Shown here in pieces: positions 26,077 through 34,689 of a stretch of 64,000 nt of DNA. A program made the position numbers and the translations under genes. A model generated the notes under the pieces. The model had not been told where the DNA came from and did no database searches. It saw only the letters and a list, made by a program, of their open reading frames with translations. Source of the stretch: Termitidicoccus mucosus (GTDB lineage: Bacteria; Verrucomicrobiota; Verrucomicrobiia; Opitutales; Opitutaceae); contig NZ_CP109796.1 in NCBI RefSeq assembly GCF_038725785.1, forward strand, positions 3,782,001 through 3,846,000, written 5' to 3'. Numbering within the stretch: the stretch's first letter is position 1; each line of letters starts with the position of its first letter.

Positions 26077-26141
26077 GGTAGGGCGAGGCGTCCCGCCGAG
26101 CCGCAATCCGCCAACGGCTCGGCGGGACGCCTCGCCCTACC
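26077..26141. repeat. Perfect 27-bp inverted repeat (GTAGGGCGAGGCGTCCCGCC family)
   Basis: Arms 26077-26103 and 26115-26141 are exact complements around an 11-base loop. A degenerate member lies at 55625-55680. It fills the only other sizeable gap in the lipid operon, between the PlsC-like and GT2 genes (26018-26246). Confidence 0.9.
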
Positions 26142-26246
26142 ACTCATGACGTCTCATAGTGCCATTCTCATTCGTAAGTGGTGTTGCTCGTTCTCGAAAC
26201 AGTGCGAAAACCAAAAAGAGGACGAGCAAGAGAACTGTCTTCCCGC

Positions 26247-27017
26247 ATGAACCCTCCCGTTTCCAGCACGCATCTTGTCCTTGTCCCGAGTTACAACACC
26301 GGGGCGGAGCTGCTGCTTTCCACGGTGCGCGGCGCGCTGGCGCACTGGCGTCCGGTCTGGGTGGTGGTTGACGGCAGCAACGACGGCAGCGCCGAGGCCG
26401 TCGCGCGGCTTGCGCTGGAGGAGCCGGGCTTGCGCGTCATCATGCGCGCGAAGAACGGGGGCAAGGGGGCGGCCGTGCTCGAAGGCGCGGAGCTGGCGGC
26501 GGCGAAGGGGTTTTCCCACGTGCTCGTGATGGACGCCGACGGGCAGCACCCGGCCGGCCGTATCCAGGATTTCATGACAGCCTCGCTGCGCGAGCCGTCC
26601 GCGCTCGTGCTGGGACGCCCGGTGTTCGGCCCGGAGGCGCCGCCGGTGCGGCTGAAGGGGCGCAGGCTCAGCGTCGGGCTGGTGCATTGCGAGTGCCTCG
26701 GCGGCGGCATCGACGATCCGTTGTTCGGTTTTCGGGTGTATCCCGTCGCGCCGCTCGTGCGCGTGATGAGGCGCACGCGGTTTGCGCGGCGCTACGACTT
26801 CGATCCCGAGATGGCGGTGCGTTTGTTCTGGGCGGGCGTGCCCACGGTGAACATTCCGGCGGCGTGCCGCTACCTGTCGCGCGCGGATGGCGGCGTGTCG
26901 CACTTTCATTACGTGCGCGACAACATCCGCATGGCCTGGCTGCACACGCGGCTCATCGCCGCGCTGCTGTTGTGGCAATGGCCGGCGGCGCGGCGCGCGC
27001 AAAGGAAGAGGAAATGA
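26247..27017 (+). CDS. Family 2 glycosyltransferase
   Basis: 256 residues from ATG 26247. GT-A fold: LVLVPSYNTG, VVVDGSNDGSAEA, NGGKGAAVLEGAELA, metal-binding DADGQHP, and a C-terminal RRYDFDPEMAVRLFWAG. Resembles dolichol/undecaprenyl-phosphate sugar transferases but lacks long membrane helices, with a single hydrophobic stretch near the end. It probably glycosylates the lipid product or its carrier. Follows the repeat gap and precedes the LolA-like gene by 45 bases. Confidence 0.9.
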   Translation: MNPPVSSTHLVLVPSYNTGAELLLSTVRGALAHWRPVWVVVDGSNDGSAEAVARLALEEPGLRVIMRAKNGGKGAAVLEGAELAAAKGFSHVLVMDADGQHPAGRIQDFMTASLREPSALVLGRPVFGPEAPPVRLKGRRLSVGLVHCECLGGGIDDPLFGFRVYPVAPLVRVMRRTRFARRYDFDPEMAVRLFWAGVPTVNIPAACRYLSRADGGVSHFHYVRDNIRMAWLHTRLIAALLLWQWPAARRAQRKRK

Positions 27018-27062
27018 TTTTCGATGTCAGGTTTCTCAAATACCAAAATCCCAGCGTCACCC

Positions 27063-27722
27063 ATGACCAAACTTCCATCGCTCCGCCCCGTTCTCGTCAT
27101 CCTTCTGCTGCTCGCCGCCATCGTGCGCGCCGCGCCGCCAGCGGAACCGGGGCCGGTCATCGAGGCGGGCCGGAACGACGGCGAGTGGCGCTGGTTGTTT
27201 TCCGCGCTCGCGGCGAAGGGCGCGATGATGTCCACCTTCACCGAGGAGCGCTGGTTTTCCATGCGCAAGACGCCGACCGTGCTTCAAGGCGAGATGCGTC
27301 TGCTGCCGGGCCGCGGGCTGAGCCTGCATTACACGGAGCCCGAGGAGCAGTTGCTCGTGGTGGACGACGCGGGCCTGCTGATGCGCGACGCAAAGGGGCG
27401 GACGCGCGAGATCAAAACCGAAGCGCGCGCGGCGGGGCTGTCGGCGGCGTTGCTGCCGGTGATGCAGTTCGACCTGGAAAAACTGCGGGAGGATTTTTAT
27501 CTGCACGCGGCGCGCGACGGAAACGACTGGCGCCTGGATTTTGTGCCGCGCGACCGCGAACTGGCGCGCACGCTGGGCAGCCTGGTCGTGACCGGCATCG
27601 GCACGACGGTGCGGCGGCTGGAATTTCGCCACTCGGCCAGGCAGCGCATCGTGGTCATCATCAAAACCGCCGACACAGGCGTGACGTTCTCGGAGGAGGA
27701 CGCGCGGAGATTTTTCAGGTGA
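27063..27722 (+). CDS. LolA-like outer-membrane lipid carrier
   Basis: 219 residues from ATG 27063 with a signal peptide (LVILLLLAAIVRA); an in-frame ATG at 27024 is possible. Pattern of the LolA superfamily: FTEERWFSMRKTPTVLQGEMRLLPGRGLSLHYTEPEEQLLVVDD, then a beta-strand-rich body and ADTGVTFSEEDARRFF. The half-barrel fold carries hydrophobic molecules across the periplasm. Paired with an MMPL exporter as in aryl-polyene clusters, so it likely passes the exported lipid to the outer membrane. Confidence 0.85.
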   Translation: MTKLPSLRPVLVILLLLAAIVRAAPPAEPGPVIEAGRNDGEWRWLFSALAAKGAMMSTFTEERWFSMRKTPTVLQGEMRLLPGRGLSLHYTEPEEQLLVVDDAGLLMRDAKGRTREIKTEARAAGLSAALLPVMQFDLEKLREDFYLHAARDGNDWRLDFVPRDRELARTLGSLVVTGIGTTVRRLEFRHSARQRIVVIIKTADTGVTFSEEDARRFFR

Positions 27723-27732
27723 GCGACAAGCA

Positions 27733-30099
27733 ATGAATCCCCTGAAACAGAAATGGCTCGCGCGCGCCCTGCTCCTGACCGGGGCGGTTGTGGGCGGGGC
27801 GTGGCTGTGGTCGTTGGATTTTTCGCGAAAGATTTCGCATGATCTCCTCGACCTCGTCCCGAGCGGGGAACGCGCGGCGGAACTGGCGGTGGTGCGCTCG
27901 CTGGCGAACGAGAAGCAGGCGCGGGTGGCGTTGTTCGCGTTGCGCGCGCCGGAGGGAAGCGCGCGCGCGGGCGAAGCGGCGGAGGCGTTCGCGGGCGCGC
28001 TGCGCGCGTCGCCGGCGTTTGCCGAGGTGGAGATGGCGGGCGACACCCGTTCGCGCGACGCGCTGGGCCGGCAGATTTTCGAGCAGCGCATGGAGCTGTT
28101 GCTGCCCGGCTGGCTGGCGGAGAAGCGGCGGGAGTTCGAGTCGGCGACGGAAACGGCGGCGGCGGATTTTCCCGCCTGGCTGGCGGAACGGACGGCGGCG
28201 GAACTGGAGGCGTTTCTGGCCCGGCCGGAGGCCCTGGCGTTTCAGGAGGTGCTGCCGGCGGACCCGTTGCTGCTGCTGCCGGGACTGGTGGAAAAGGTGA
28301 TGGCGCTCGGCGGGGAGCCGGCGGCGCCGGCGGGAATGTCGCTGGTGTGGGCGCTGACGCGCGACAAGCCGATGGACGAGGCGGGACAGGGGCCGGTGTT
28401 CGCGGCCGTGGAGACGGCGCTGGCGGCGGCGCGCGCGGTGGAGCCGGGGGTGTCGCTGCGGTGGACGGGCATCGCGCGGTTCGTGGAGGAAAACAGCCGC
28501 CGCATCCAGCATGAGATGTCGCTGCTGAACGCGCTTTCGCTCGTGGCGGTGCTCGGGGTGGCGGCGGTCTGCCTGCGGCGGATACCGAAGGCGCTGCACC
28601 TCGCGCCGGTCGTGCTGGGCGCGGTGCTGGGGGCGTGGGTGGCCGTGACGCTGGCGTTTGAGCGCGTGCACGTGCTGGTGTTTGTCATCGGCTCGCTGCT
28701 GGCGGGCGTGGCGATCGACTACGGGTTCTATCTTTATCTCCAGCCGCCGTTGTATCCGGGTGAGCACTACAGCGAAAAGGCGCGCCGGCTGATGAAACCG
28801 CTGCTGGGGAGCGCGCTGACCACGGTCATCGGGTTTTCGCTGCTGATGTTCTCCGACCTTCCGCTGATCCGCCAGCTCGGGGTGTTTGTCAGCGCGGGGC
28901 TGCTGGCGGCGCTGGCGGCGGCGCTGCTGTGGTTCGCGCAGGTGCGCGAGCCATTCATGCAGACGCGGGCGTTTGCCCGGGCGCAGGCGCGTCCGTCGCG
29001 GCGGGGGCGCGGGGCGGCGCGGGTGGCGCTGGGCGTCATCGCGGCGGCGGCGCTGGGCGGGCCGTGGCTGCTGCATTGGCGCGACAATATTCGCGAGCTG
29101 GAAATCCCGACCCCGGAGCTGCGGCGCGAGGCGATGGAGCTGCGGGCGTTGTTCGGGGAATCGGCGCAGCGCACGATTTACCTGACGCGCGGCGCGACGC
29201 CGGGCGCGGCCCGGGAGTCGCTGGAGACGTTTTTTGCGTGGCACGCCGAGGCGTTTCCGGGGAGCGCGGCGGCGTCGCTGGGGCAGGCGCTGCCGTTGCC
29301 GGGGGATTGGGACGCGGCGGACGCGCGGCTGGCGGAGCTGGAGCGCGGGGATTTTGCCAAAAAACTTCGCGCGGCGCTGGCGCGGCGGGAATTCGACGCG
29401 GAGGGATTCGGGCCGTTTTTCGCGGCGTGGGGGAAGAGGATGACGACCGCGAAAAATTACGACGACGCGACGCGCGCGCTGGCGGGGGCGTTGCGCGGGC
29501 GGATGTCTCTGTTGATGTCAACGACGCCGGGCGAAAGCTGGTTTTTGACCGTGGCCAATCACGCGCCGGGCGCGGAGCCGCCGGCGGAGCTGGGCACCAT
29601 CAGCCTCGATCAGCTGGAGACGCTGAACCGCCTGTTTGCGCGGTATCGCGTGTCGGCGCTGCGCCTGAGCGCGCTCGGGCTGGCGCTGGTAGGGCTGAGC
29701 ATGTGGGTGATTTACGGCGTGGGGCGCGGCACGCGGATTTTCGCGACGCCGGTAGGGTCGTGCCTGTTTGCGTTCGGCGTGCTCGGGCTGGCGGGGCAGA
29801 CCTTGAACCTGTTTCATCTGCTGGGCGCGTTTCTCGGTGTCTGCCTGAGCCATAACTACGCGATTTTCGCCGCGGAAAACGATGCCCGGGGCGAGGAGCC
29901 GCCGCCGTCCATCCGGCTGTCTGCGCTGAGCACGGCCGCCTCGTTCGGGGTGCTGGCGCTGAGCCACATCCCGGTGGTGAAGGCGCTGGGCTCCACGGTG
30001 GCGCTGATTGTGCTGGGCGCGCTCGCAATCGTGGAGTTGAAACGCGTGGCGCGGTGCGCCAAGGCTAATGAAAAATGCAGAATGAATAATGTGAAATGA
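27733..30099 (+). CDS. MMPL/RND-family lipid exporter
   Basis: 788 residues. One N-terminal helix (residues 8-25), a large extracytoplasmic domain, a first bundle of five helices (about 265-420) with the family hallmark GVAIDYGFYLYL, a second domain, and a second bundle (about 645-775) with GAFLGVCLSHNYAIF where the usual second Asp/Tyr pair is altered. Proton-driven inner-membrane export of lipids, matching the LolA-like neighbour. The last ten codons (CRMNNVK) appear to come from an AATGAAAAATG-type repeat. The ATGA overlap with the next gene implies coupling. Confidence 0.9.
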   Translation: MNPLKQKWLARALLLTGAVVGGAWLWSLDFSRKISHDLLDLVPSGERAAELAVVRSLANEKQARVALFALRAPEGSARAGEAAEAFAGALRASPAFAEVEMAGDTRSRDALGRQIFEQRMELLLPGWLAEKRREFESATETAAADFPAWLAERTAAELEAFLARPEALAFQEVLPADPLLLLPGLVEKVMALGGEPAAPAGMSLVWALTRDKPMDEAGQGPVFAAVETALAAARAVEPGVSLRWTGIARFVEENSRRIQHEMSLLNALSLVAVLGVAAVCLRRIPKALHLAPVVLGAVLGAWVAVTLAFERVHVLVFVIGSLLAGVAIDYGFYLYLQPPLYPGEHYSEKARRLMKPLLGSALTTVIGFSLLMFSDLPLIRQLGVFVSAGLLAALAAALLWFAQVREPFMQTRAFARAQARPSRRGRGAARVALGVIAAAALGGPWLLHWRDNIRELEIPTPELRREAMELRALFGESAQRTIYLTRGATPGAARESLETFFAWHAEAFPGSAAASLGQALPLPGDWDAADARLAELERGDFAKKLRAALARREFDAEGFGPFFAAWGKRMTTAKNYDDATRALAGALRGRMSLLMSTTPGESWFLTVANHAPGAEPPAELGTISLDQLETLNRLFARYRVSALRLSALGLALVGLSMWVIYGVGRGTRIFATPVGSCLFAFGVLGLAGQTLNLFHLLGAFLGVCLSHNYAIFAAENDARGEEPPPSIRLSALSTAASFGVLALSHIPVVKALGSTVALIVLGALAIVELKRVARCAKANEKCRMNNVK

Positions 30100-31598
30100 T
30101 GAGCGACGAACACATGTGCCAGTGCCGCGCGGGGAACGCGCCGGATGTATCTGAAACAAGGATACAGACGGACGGACGCGGGTCACGCGGCGGGGGTGGT
30201 GGCGGCGGGCGGGTTTTGTTGATCAATCTCAATCGCTACGAGCAGCCGTATCCGGTTTATCCGCTGGGGCTGAGTTATGTGGACGGGGCGTTGCGCGCCG
30301 CGGGATTCGAGACGCGGCTGTGGGATTCCTACGCGGGACGGGGCACGATCGAGGAGTGCCTCGACGCCTTCCAGCCGGATTTCGTGGGGCTTTCATTGCG
30401 CAACATCGACAACGCGCAGAGCCACAACCCGCTGTCGTTTGTGCGCGACCTGGCGGATTGCTGCGGGCGGCTGCGTCCGCGCACGCGCGCGCCGCTCATC
30501 GTGGGCGGGAGCGGCTTTTCCGTTTTCCCGAAGGAGCTGCTGGAGCTGACCGGCGCGGATTACGGCGTGCAGGGCGAGGGCGAGACGGTCCTCGTGGAAT
30601 TAATGGCGGCCTTGCGCGACGGGCGCGGTGTCGAGGGGCTGCCGGGCGTGGCGTGGCGCGACGCGGAAGGCGCGACGCATTGCAACGCGCGGCTGGCCGT
30701 GCAGGCGGGGTTCACCGCCGAGCCCGCGCACGATCCGGTGGTGCTCAAGGCCTACGCGGCGCACGGCTCGCTCATCGGCGTGCAGACCCAGCGCGGCTGC
30801 CCGCTGAAATGCTGTTACTGCGCGTATCCGCTCATCGAGGGGCGGCGCAGCCGGTTCCGCAGCGGGCCGGAGGTCGCGGAGGAGATGTCGCGGCTGGCGG
30901 CGGAGGGCGTGCGCTATACGTTCGTCGTCGATTCGGTTTTCAACACCCGCGACGACCACGTGGTCGAGGTCTGCGAGGCGCTCATCAAGGCCGGCATCGA
31001 CATGGAATGGGAGTGTTTCCTGCGGCCGCGCGGGGTGAGCCGCGAATTGCTCGCGCTGATGCGGCGCGCGGGGCTGCGGCACGTGGAGTTCGGCTCGGAC
31101 AGTTTTTGCGACCCGGTGCTCGCGCGCTACGGGAAAAGTTTCACCTACGACGACGTGCGCCGCATCAGCGAGGACGCCGCCGCGCTCGACATCAAATACA
31201 GCCACTTCCTGATTTTCGGCGGCCCGGGCGAGACGCCGGAATCGGTCGAGGAAACGCTGCGCCGCGCGGAGACGCTGCCGGGCGCGTTTTATTTCGCGAC
31301 CATCGGCATGCGGATTTACCCGGGCACGGCGCTCTGGGAGCAGGCCGGCCCCGGGGCGACGGGCGAGCGGCCGGAGGATTTTCTCGGCGTGCCGCGCTTT
31401 TATCTGGAGCCGCCGCTGACGGTGGAGAGCCTCTATTCGCGTCTGTGGAAAGTGCGGGAAAACGCGCACAACTGGGTGGTGGGCGACCCGCCGCCGGCGT
31501 TTGTGGCGACGATGGAAAAACTCCGCAAACGCGGCATTCGCGGCCCGCTCTGGGAATACATCGAGGTGCTGCAACGCTACGCAGGGGCGAAGGGCTGA
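30096..31598 (+). CDS. B12-binding domain radical SAM enzyme
   Basis: 500 residues. After a Gly-rich N-terminus, residues about 38-180 form a cobalamin-binding Rossmann domain (VLLINLNRYEQPYPVYPLGLSYVDGALRAAG, then IVGGSGFSVFPKELLE). The 4Fe-4S motif is C235-x3-C239-x2-C242 (RGCPLKCCYCAYP), followed by a TIM barrel (FVVDSVFN, EFGSDSF, HFLIFGGPGETPES). Related to BchE/HpnP-type enzymes that methylate or cyclise inactive carbons. As the last gene of the lipid operon it may modify the acyl or polyene chain; substrate is inference. The DxHLxxxG region of the classic B12 motif is not obvious, so cofactor use needs a test. Confidence 0.9.
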   Translation: MMSDEHMCQCRAGNAPDVSETRIQTDGRGSRGGGGGGGRVLLINLNRYEQPYPVYPLGLSYVDGALRAAGFETRLWDSYAGRGTIEECLDAFQPDFVGLSLRNIDNAQSHNPLSFVRDLADCCGRLRPRTRAPLIVGGSGFSVFPKELLELTGADYGVQGEGETVLVELMAALRDGRGVEGLPGVAWRDAEGATHCNARLAVQAGFTAEPAHDPVVLKAYAAHGSLIGVQTQRGCPLKCCYCAYPLIEGRRSRFRSGPEVAEEMSRLAAEGVRYTFVVDSVFNTRDDHVVEVCEALIKAGIDMEWECFLRPRGVSRELLALMRRAGLRHVEFGSDSFCDPVLARYGKSFTYDDVRRISEDAAALDIKYSHFLIFGGPGETPESVEETLRRAETLPGAFYFATIGMRIYPGTALWEQAGPGATGERPEDFLGVPRFYLEPPLTVESLYSRLWKVRENAHNWVVGDPPPAFVATMEKLRKRGIRGPLWEYIEVLQRYAGAKG

Positions 31599-31626
31599 TA
31601 CTATTTCCCAATGAAAATCACCTTTC

Positions 31627-31713
31627 GTCTGGAGGGCCGAGCTCCTGCGAGGCCGTCGCGGTTATACGCGATGTTTTTCCGCGACGGCCTCGCAGGAGCT
31701 CGGCCCTCCAGAC
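31627..31713. terminator. Perfect 35-bp inverted repeat between convergent genes
   Basis: Arms 31627-31661 and 31679-31713 are exact complements around a 17-base loop. It lies between the radical SAM stop (+) and the SGNH hydrolase stop (-), so it could end transcripts from both sides. Its sequence (GGAGGGCCGAGCTCCTGCG) also looks like a dispersed mobile repeat. Confidence 0.7.
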
Positions 31714-31780
31714 GGGTGAATCTCGTTCGGAATTGGCATGAGGGAGGCGGGCGTGGACGCGCCCGGGTCCCCGGCGGCGC

Positions 31781-32512
31781 TTACTTCAACAGCTTCGCGA
31801 GCGGCTCCCTGATGGCGTCGGCCCAGATCTTGTAACCCTGCTCGTTGGGGTGCAGCAAATCCGGCATGATGTCGCGCGGGAGCGTGCCGTCGGACGTGAG
31901 GAATTTCGGGCCGATATCCAGGAAGAAGACGCTTTTCCCGTCGTGCAGCGGGGCGATGAGCTTGTTGAGCTCGTTGACCTGCGCGCGCGATTTCGAGTCT
32001 TTTTCGCCGCGTGGAAACACGGCGAGCAGGAGGATTTTCGCATCGGGCAGTTTCGCGCGCAGGTAGCTGACCAGCGTGGCGACGCCCTCGGCGATTTCCG
32101 GCGAGGTGTTGCGCGGGGTCTTCTTGTCGCTCTCGAAGCCGGTGTTGTTCGTGCCGATCATCATCACGATGGCTTTCGGGCGGAGCGCGCCGATCTCGCC
32201 GTTTTGCAGGCGCCAGAGCAGGTGCTGCGTGCGGTCGCCGCTGATGCCGAAGTTCACCGCGTGGAGCGGCGCGTAGTTTTCATTCCAGGTTTCGAGTCCC
32301 TTTTTGCGCCAGCCGTCGGTGATGGAATCGCCGAGGAACAGCACTTGGCAGCCGGTTTCTTTTTTGGCGATTTCGACGAAACCTTCGTGGCGTTTCACCC
32401 AGTTTTCGCTGCGGGGCACCGGCTCGATCGCGGTGTTGGCGAAGACGGCGGCGGGGATGACGAGGGCAAAAGCCAGCAGGCTGGCGAGGATGCGGACAGG
32501 GGATGTTTTCAT
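31781..32512 (-). CDS. SGNH/GDSL hydrolase (exported)
   Basis: 243 residues from ATG 32512. Signal peptide (MKTSPVRILASLLAFALVIPAAVFA). The four blocks are present: GDSITDG (nucleophile Ser), GISGDRT (Gly), GTNN (Asn), and DLLHPN (Asp/His). An esterase or acetyl-hydrolase of the PAF-acetylhydrolase/rhamnogalacturonan-acetylesterase group, acting outside the cytoplasm on O-acyl groups. Substrate unknown; could trim acetylated glycans or lipids. Confidence 0.92.
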   Translation of the reverse strand: MKTSPVRILASLLAFALVIPAAVFANTAIEPVPRSENWVKRHEGFVEIAKKETGCQVLFLGDSITDGWRKKGLETWNENYAPLHAVNFGISGDRTQHLLWRLQNGEIGALRPKAIVMMIGTNNTGFESDKKTPRNTSPEIAEGVATLVSYLRAKLPDAKILLLAVFPRGEKDSKSRAQVNELNKLIAPLHDGKSVFFLDIGPKFLTSDGTLPRDIMPDLLHPNEQGYKIWADAIREPLAKLLK

Positions 32513-32709
32513 GTTTTTGCAGGATTGGAGAATTAAGCGAACCGCCTCAACGATGCCTCCGCCCCGAGGGAACACAACAAGGAGTTTTCCGCCCGCGGCC
32601 ATCTCTCCTCTTGATTTTCCCGAAAGTCCGCTAAAATCACCGCTCCCTGTTTCCGTTCCCAACATTTTCCTGTCAACACACGCAACCTACAACATCCACC
32701 ACCATCACC

Positions 32710-34566
32710 ATGTCCGACACCGCCGCCGCCCCCCAGAAGTTCGAGTTCCAGGCCGAGATCAAACAGCTCCTCGATATCGTCATCCACTCGCTCTACACCG
32801 AGAAGGAAATCTTCATCCGCGAGCTCACCTCGAACGCGTCCGACGCCCTCGAAAAGCTCCGCCACCTCCAGCTCACCGAGAAAAACATCCTCGACGACAA
32901 CCTCCCGCTGGAAATCAACATCACCACCGACGACACCGCCAAGACCATCACCATCCAGGATTTCGGCATCGGCATGACCAGCGCCGAGCTGGTCGAAAAC
33001 CTCGGCACCATCGCGCATTCCGGCTCGAAGGCTTTCCTCAAGGCCCTCGGCGAGTCCGGCCAGAAAAACGCCAATCTCATCGGCCAGTTCGGCGTCGGTT
33101 TCTATTCCGCCTTCATGGTCGCGAAAACCGTGACGGTCCGCTCGCGCTCCTGGCGCGCCGACGAGCCCGGCCACGTCTGGACGAGCGACGGCTCCGGCTC
33201 CTACACCCTCTCGCCCTCCGACGGTGAACGCCGCGGCACCAAGATCGTCATCCAGCTCAAGGACGACGCCACCGACTTCGCCGCCGACTCCCGGGTGAAG
33301 GACATCCTCGAACGCTACTCCGCCTTCGTCACCTTCCCCATCAACCTCAACGGCAAACGCATCAACACCGTCCAGGCGCTCTGGCTGCGCAACAAGAACG
33401 AAATCAAGGACGAGGAATACACCGAGTTCTACAAGTTCCAGGCCCACGCCTACGACGACCCGCGCCTGCGCCTTCACTTCAGCGCCGACGCGCCCCTCTC
33501 CATCAACGCCCTCCTCTTCGTCCCCAAGGAGAACACCGAGCGCTACGGCCTCGCCCGCCTCGAACCCGCCGTCTCCCTCTACTGCCGCAAAGTCCTCATC
33601 GACGCCCGCCCGAAAGACCTCCTCCCCGAATGGCTCCGTTTCCTCAAGGGAGTCGTGGACAGCGAGGACCTCCCGCTCAACATCTCCCGCGAGACCATGC
33701 AGGACAAGGCCCTGCTCGACAAAATCGGCAAGGTCATCACCAAGCGCTTCCTCAAATTCCTCGAGGACGAAGCCAAGTCCCGGCCCGAGTCCTACGACGA
33801 ATTTTACCGGCAGTTCGGCATCTTCATCAAGGAAGGCGCCGCCCTCGATTTCACCCACAAGGAGCAACTCACCAAACTCCTCCGCTACGAGTCCTCGCTC
33901 ACCGACAAAGGCAAGGCCACCTCGCTCGCCGACTACGTCTCGCGCATGAAGGAAGGCCAGGCGGAAATCTACTACCTCGTCGGCGCCAGCCGCGAGGCCA
34001 TCGAAAGCGGCCCCTATCTGGAAGGCTTCAAGTCCCGCAACCTCGAAGTCCTCTTCTGCTACGAGCCCGTCGATGAATACGTGATGAACAACGTCCGCGA
34101 ATACGACGGCAAAAAACTCACCGCCGCCGACCACGCCGACGTGAAACTCCCCGACGCGCCCAAGCCCCCCGCCGACGCCACGCTCTCCGAAGCCGACACC
34201 AAGACGCTCGTCGAATGGCTCGCCAAAACCCTCGCCGCCCACGGCGTGGCCGAGGTGAAAGCCAGCGACCGCCTCGTCGATTCGCCCGCGCTCGCGCTCA
34301 ACGCCGACAAGTTCATGACCCCGCACATGCGCCGCATGATGAAAGCCATGAACAAGGACGAAGGCAGCGCGCCCCTCCGCGTGAACCTGGAAATCAACCC
34401 GGCCTCGCCCGTCATCAAGCACCTCTTCGCCACGCACACCGCCGCGCCGGAGAAAGCCGCGCTGGTCGCCGAGCAAATCCTGGACAACGCCCTCATCGCC
34501 GCCGGTCTCCTGGAGGACGCCAGCAAGATGGTCTCCCGCATTTACAAGCTGCTCGAAACCGTGTGA
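32710..34566 (+). CDS. htpG: Molecular chaperone HtpG (bacterial Hsp90)
   Basis: 618 residues, normal for HtpG. N-terminal GHKL ATPase: LLDIVIHSLYTEKEIFIRELTSNASDALEKLR, DFGIGMTSAELVENLGTIAHSG, and GQFGVGFYSAFMVA. Middle domain with LPLNISRET, and a C-terminal dimerisation part. ATP-dependent chaperone for stress-sensitive clients. Stands alone, with a hairpin-forming repeat just after its stop. Confidence 0.97.
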   Translation: MSDTAAAPQKFEFQAEIKQLLDIVIHSLYTEKEIFIRELTSNASDALEKLRHLQLTEKNILDDNLPLEINITTDDTAKTITIQDFGIGMTSAELVENLGTIAHSGSKAFLKALGESGQKNANLIGQFGVGFYSAFMVAKTVTVRSRSWRADEPGHVWTSDGSGSYTLSPSDGERRGTKIVIQLKDDATDFAADSRVKDILERYSAFVTFPINLNGKRINTVQALWLRNKNEIKDEEYTEFYKFQAHAYDDPRLRLHFSADAPLSINALLFVPKENTERYGLARLEPAVSLYCRKVLIDARPKDLLPEWLRFLKGVVDSEDLPLNISRETMQDKALLDKIGKVITKRFLKFLEDEAKSRPESYDEFYRQFGIFIKEGAALDFTHKEQLTKLLRYESSLTDKGKATSLADYVSRMKEGQAEIYYLVGASREAIESGPYLEGFKSRNLEVLFCYEPVDEYVMNNVREYDGKKLTAADHADVKLPDAPKPPADATLSEADTKTLVEWLAKTLAAHGVAEVKASDRLVDSPALALNADKFMTPHMRRMMKAMNKDEGSAPLRVNLEINPASPVIKHLFATHTAAPEKAALVAEQILDNALIAAGLLEDASKMVSRIYKLLETV

Positions 34567-34594
34567 GGCCAACAGCCGGAGCCGCCCTTTCGTA

Positions 34595-34616
34595 GCGCAG
34601 GCATCCCTGCCTGCGC
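34595..34616. repeat. Hairpin of the GCAGGCAT family after htpG
   Basis: GCGCAGGCA (34595-34603) pairs with TGCCTGCGC (34608-34616). It matches the arm of the inverted repeat at 18071-18186. May double as the htpG terminator, though no T-run follows. Confidence 0.55.
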
Positions 34617-34689
34617 GAACCGGCCGGTTTCCAGAGGGAAGCCGGGGACTTCACAGAAAAGTTGCCAGTTGACGGCGGCAACCTGACCG

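Noticed and set aside
27715-29244. 509-codon minus-strand frame opposite the MMPL exporter
   Set aside because: Arg/His-rich composition typical of a shadow frame; the exporter is well supported.
32533-34572. 679-codon antisense frame opposite htpG
   Set aside because: htpG is certain. The opposite frame is a GC artefact of low complexity (Glu/Gly/Val-rich) without a ribosome site.
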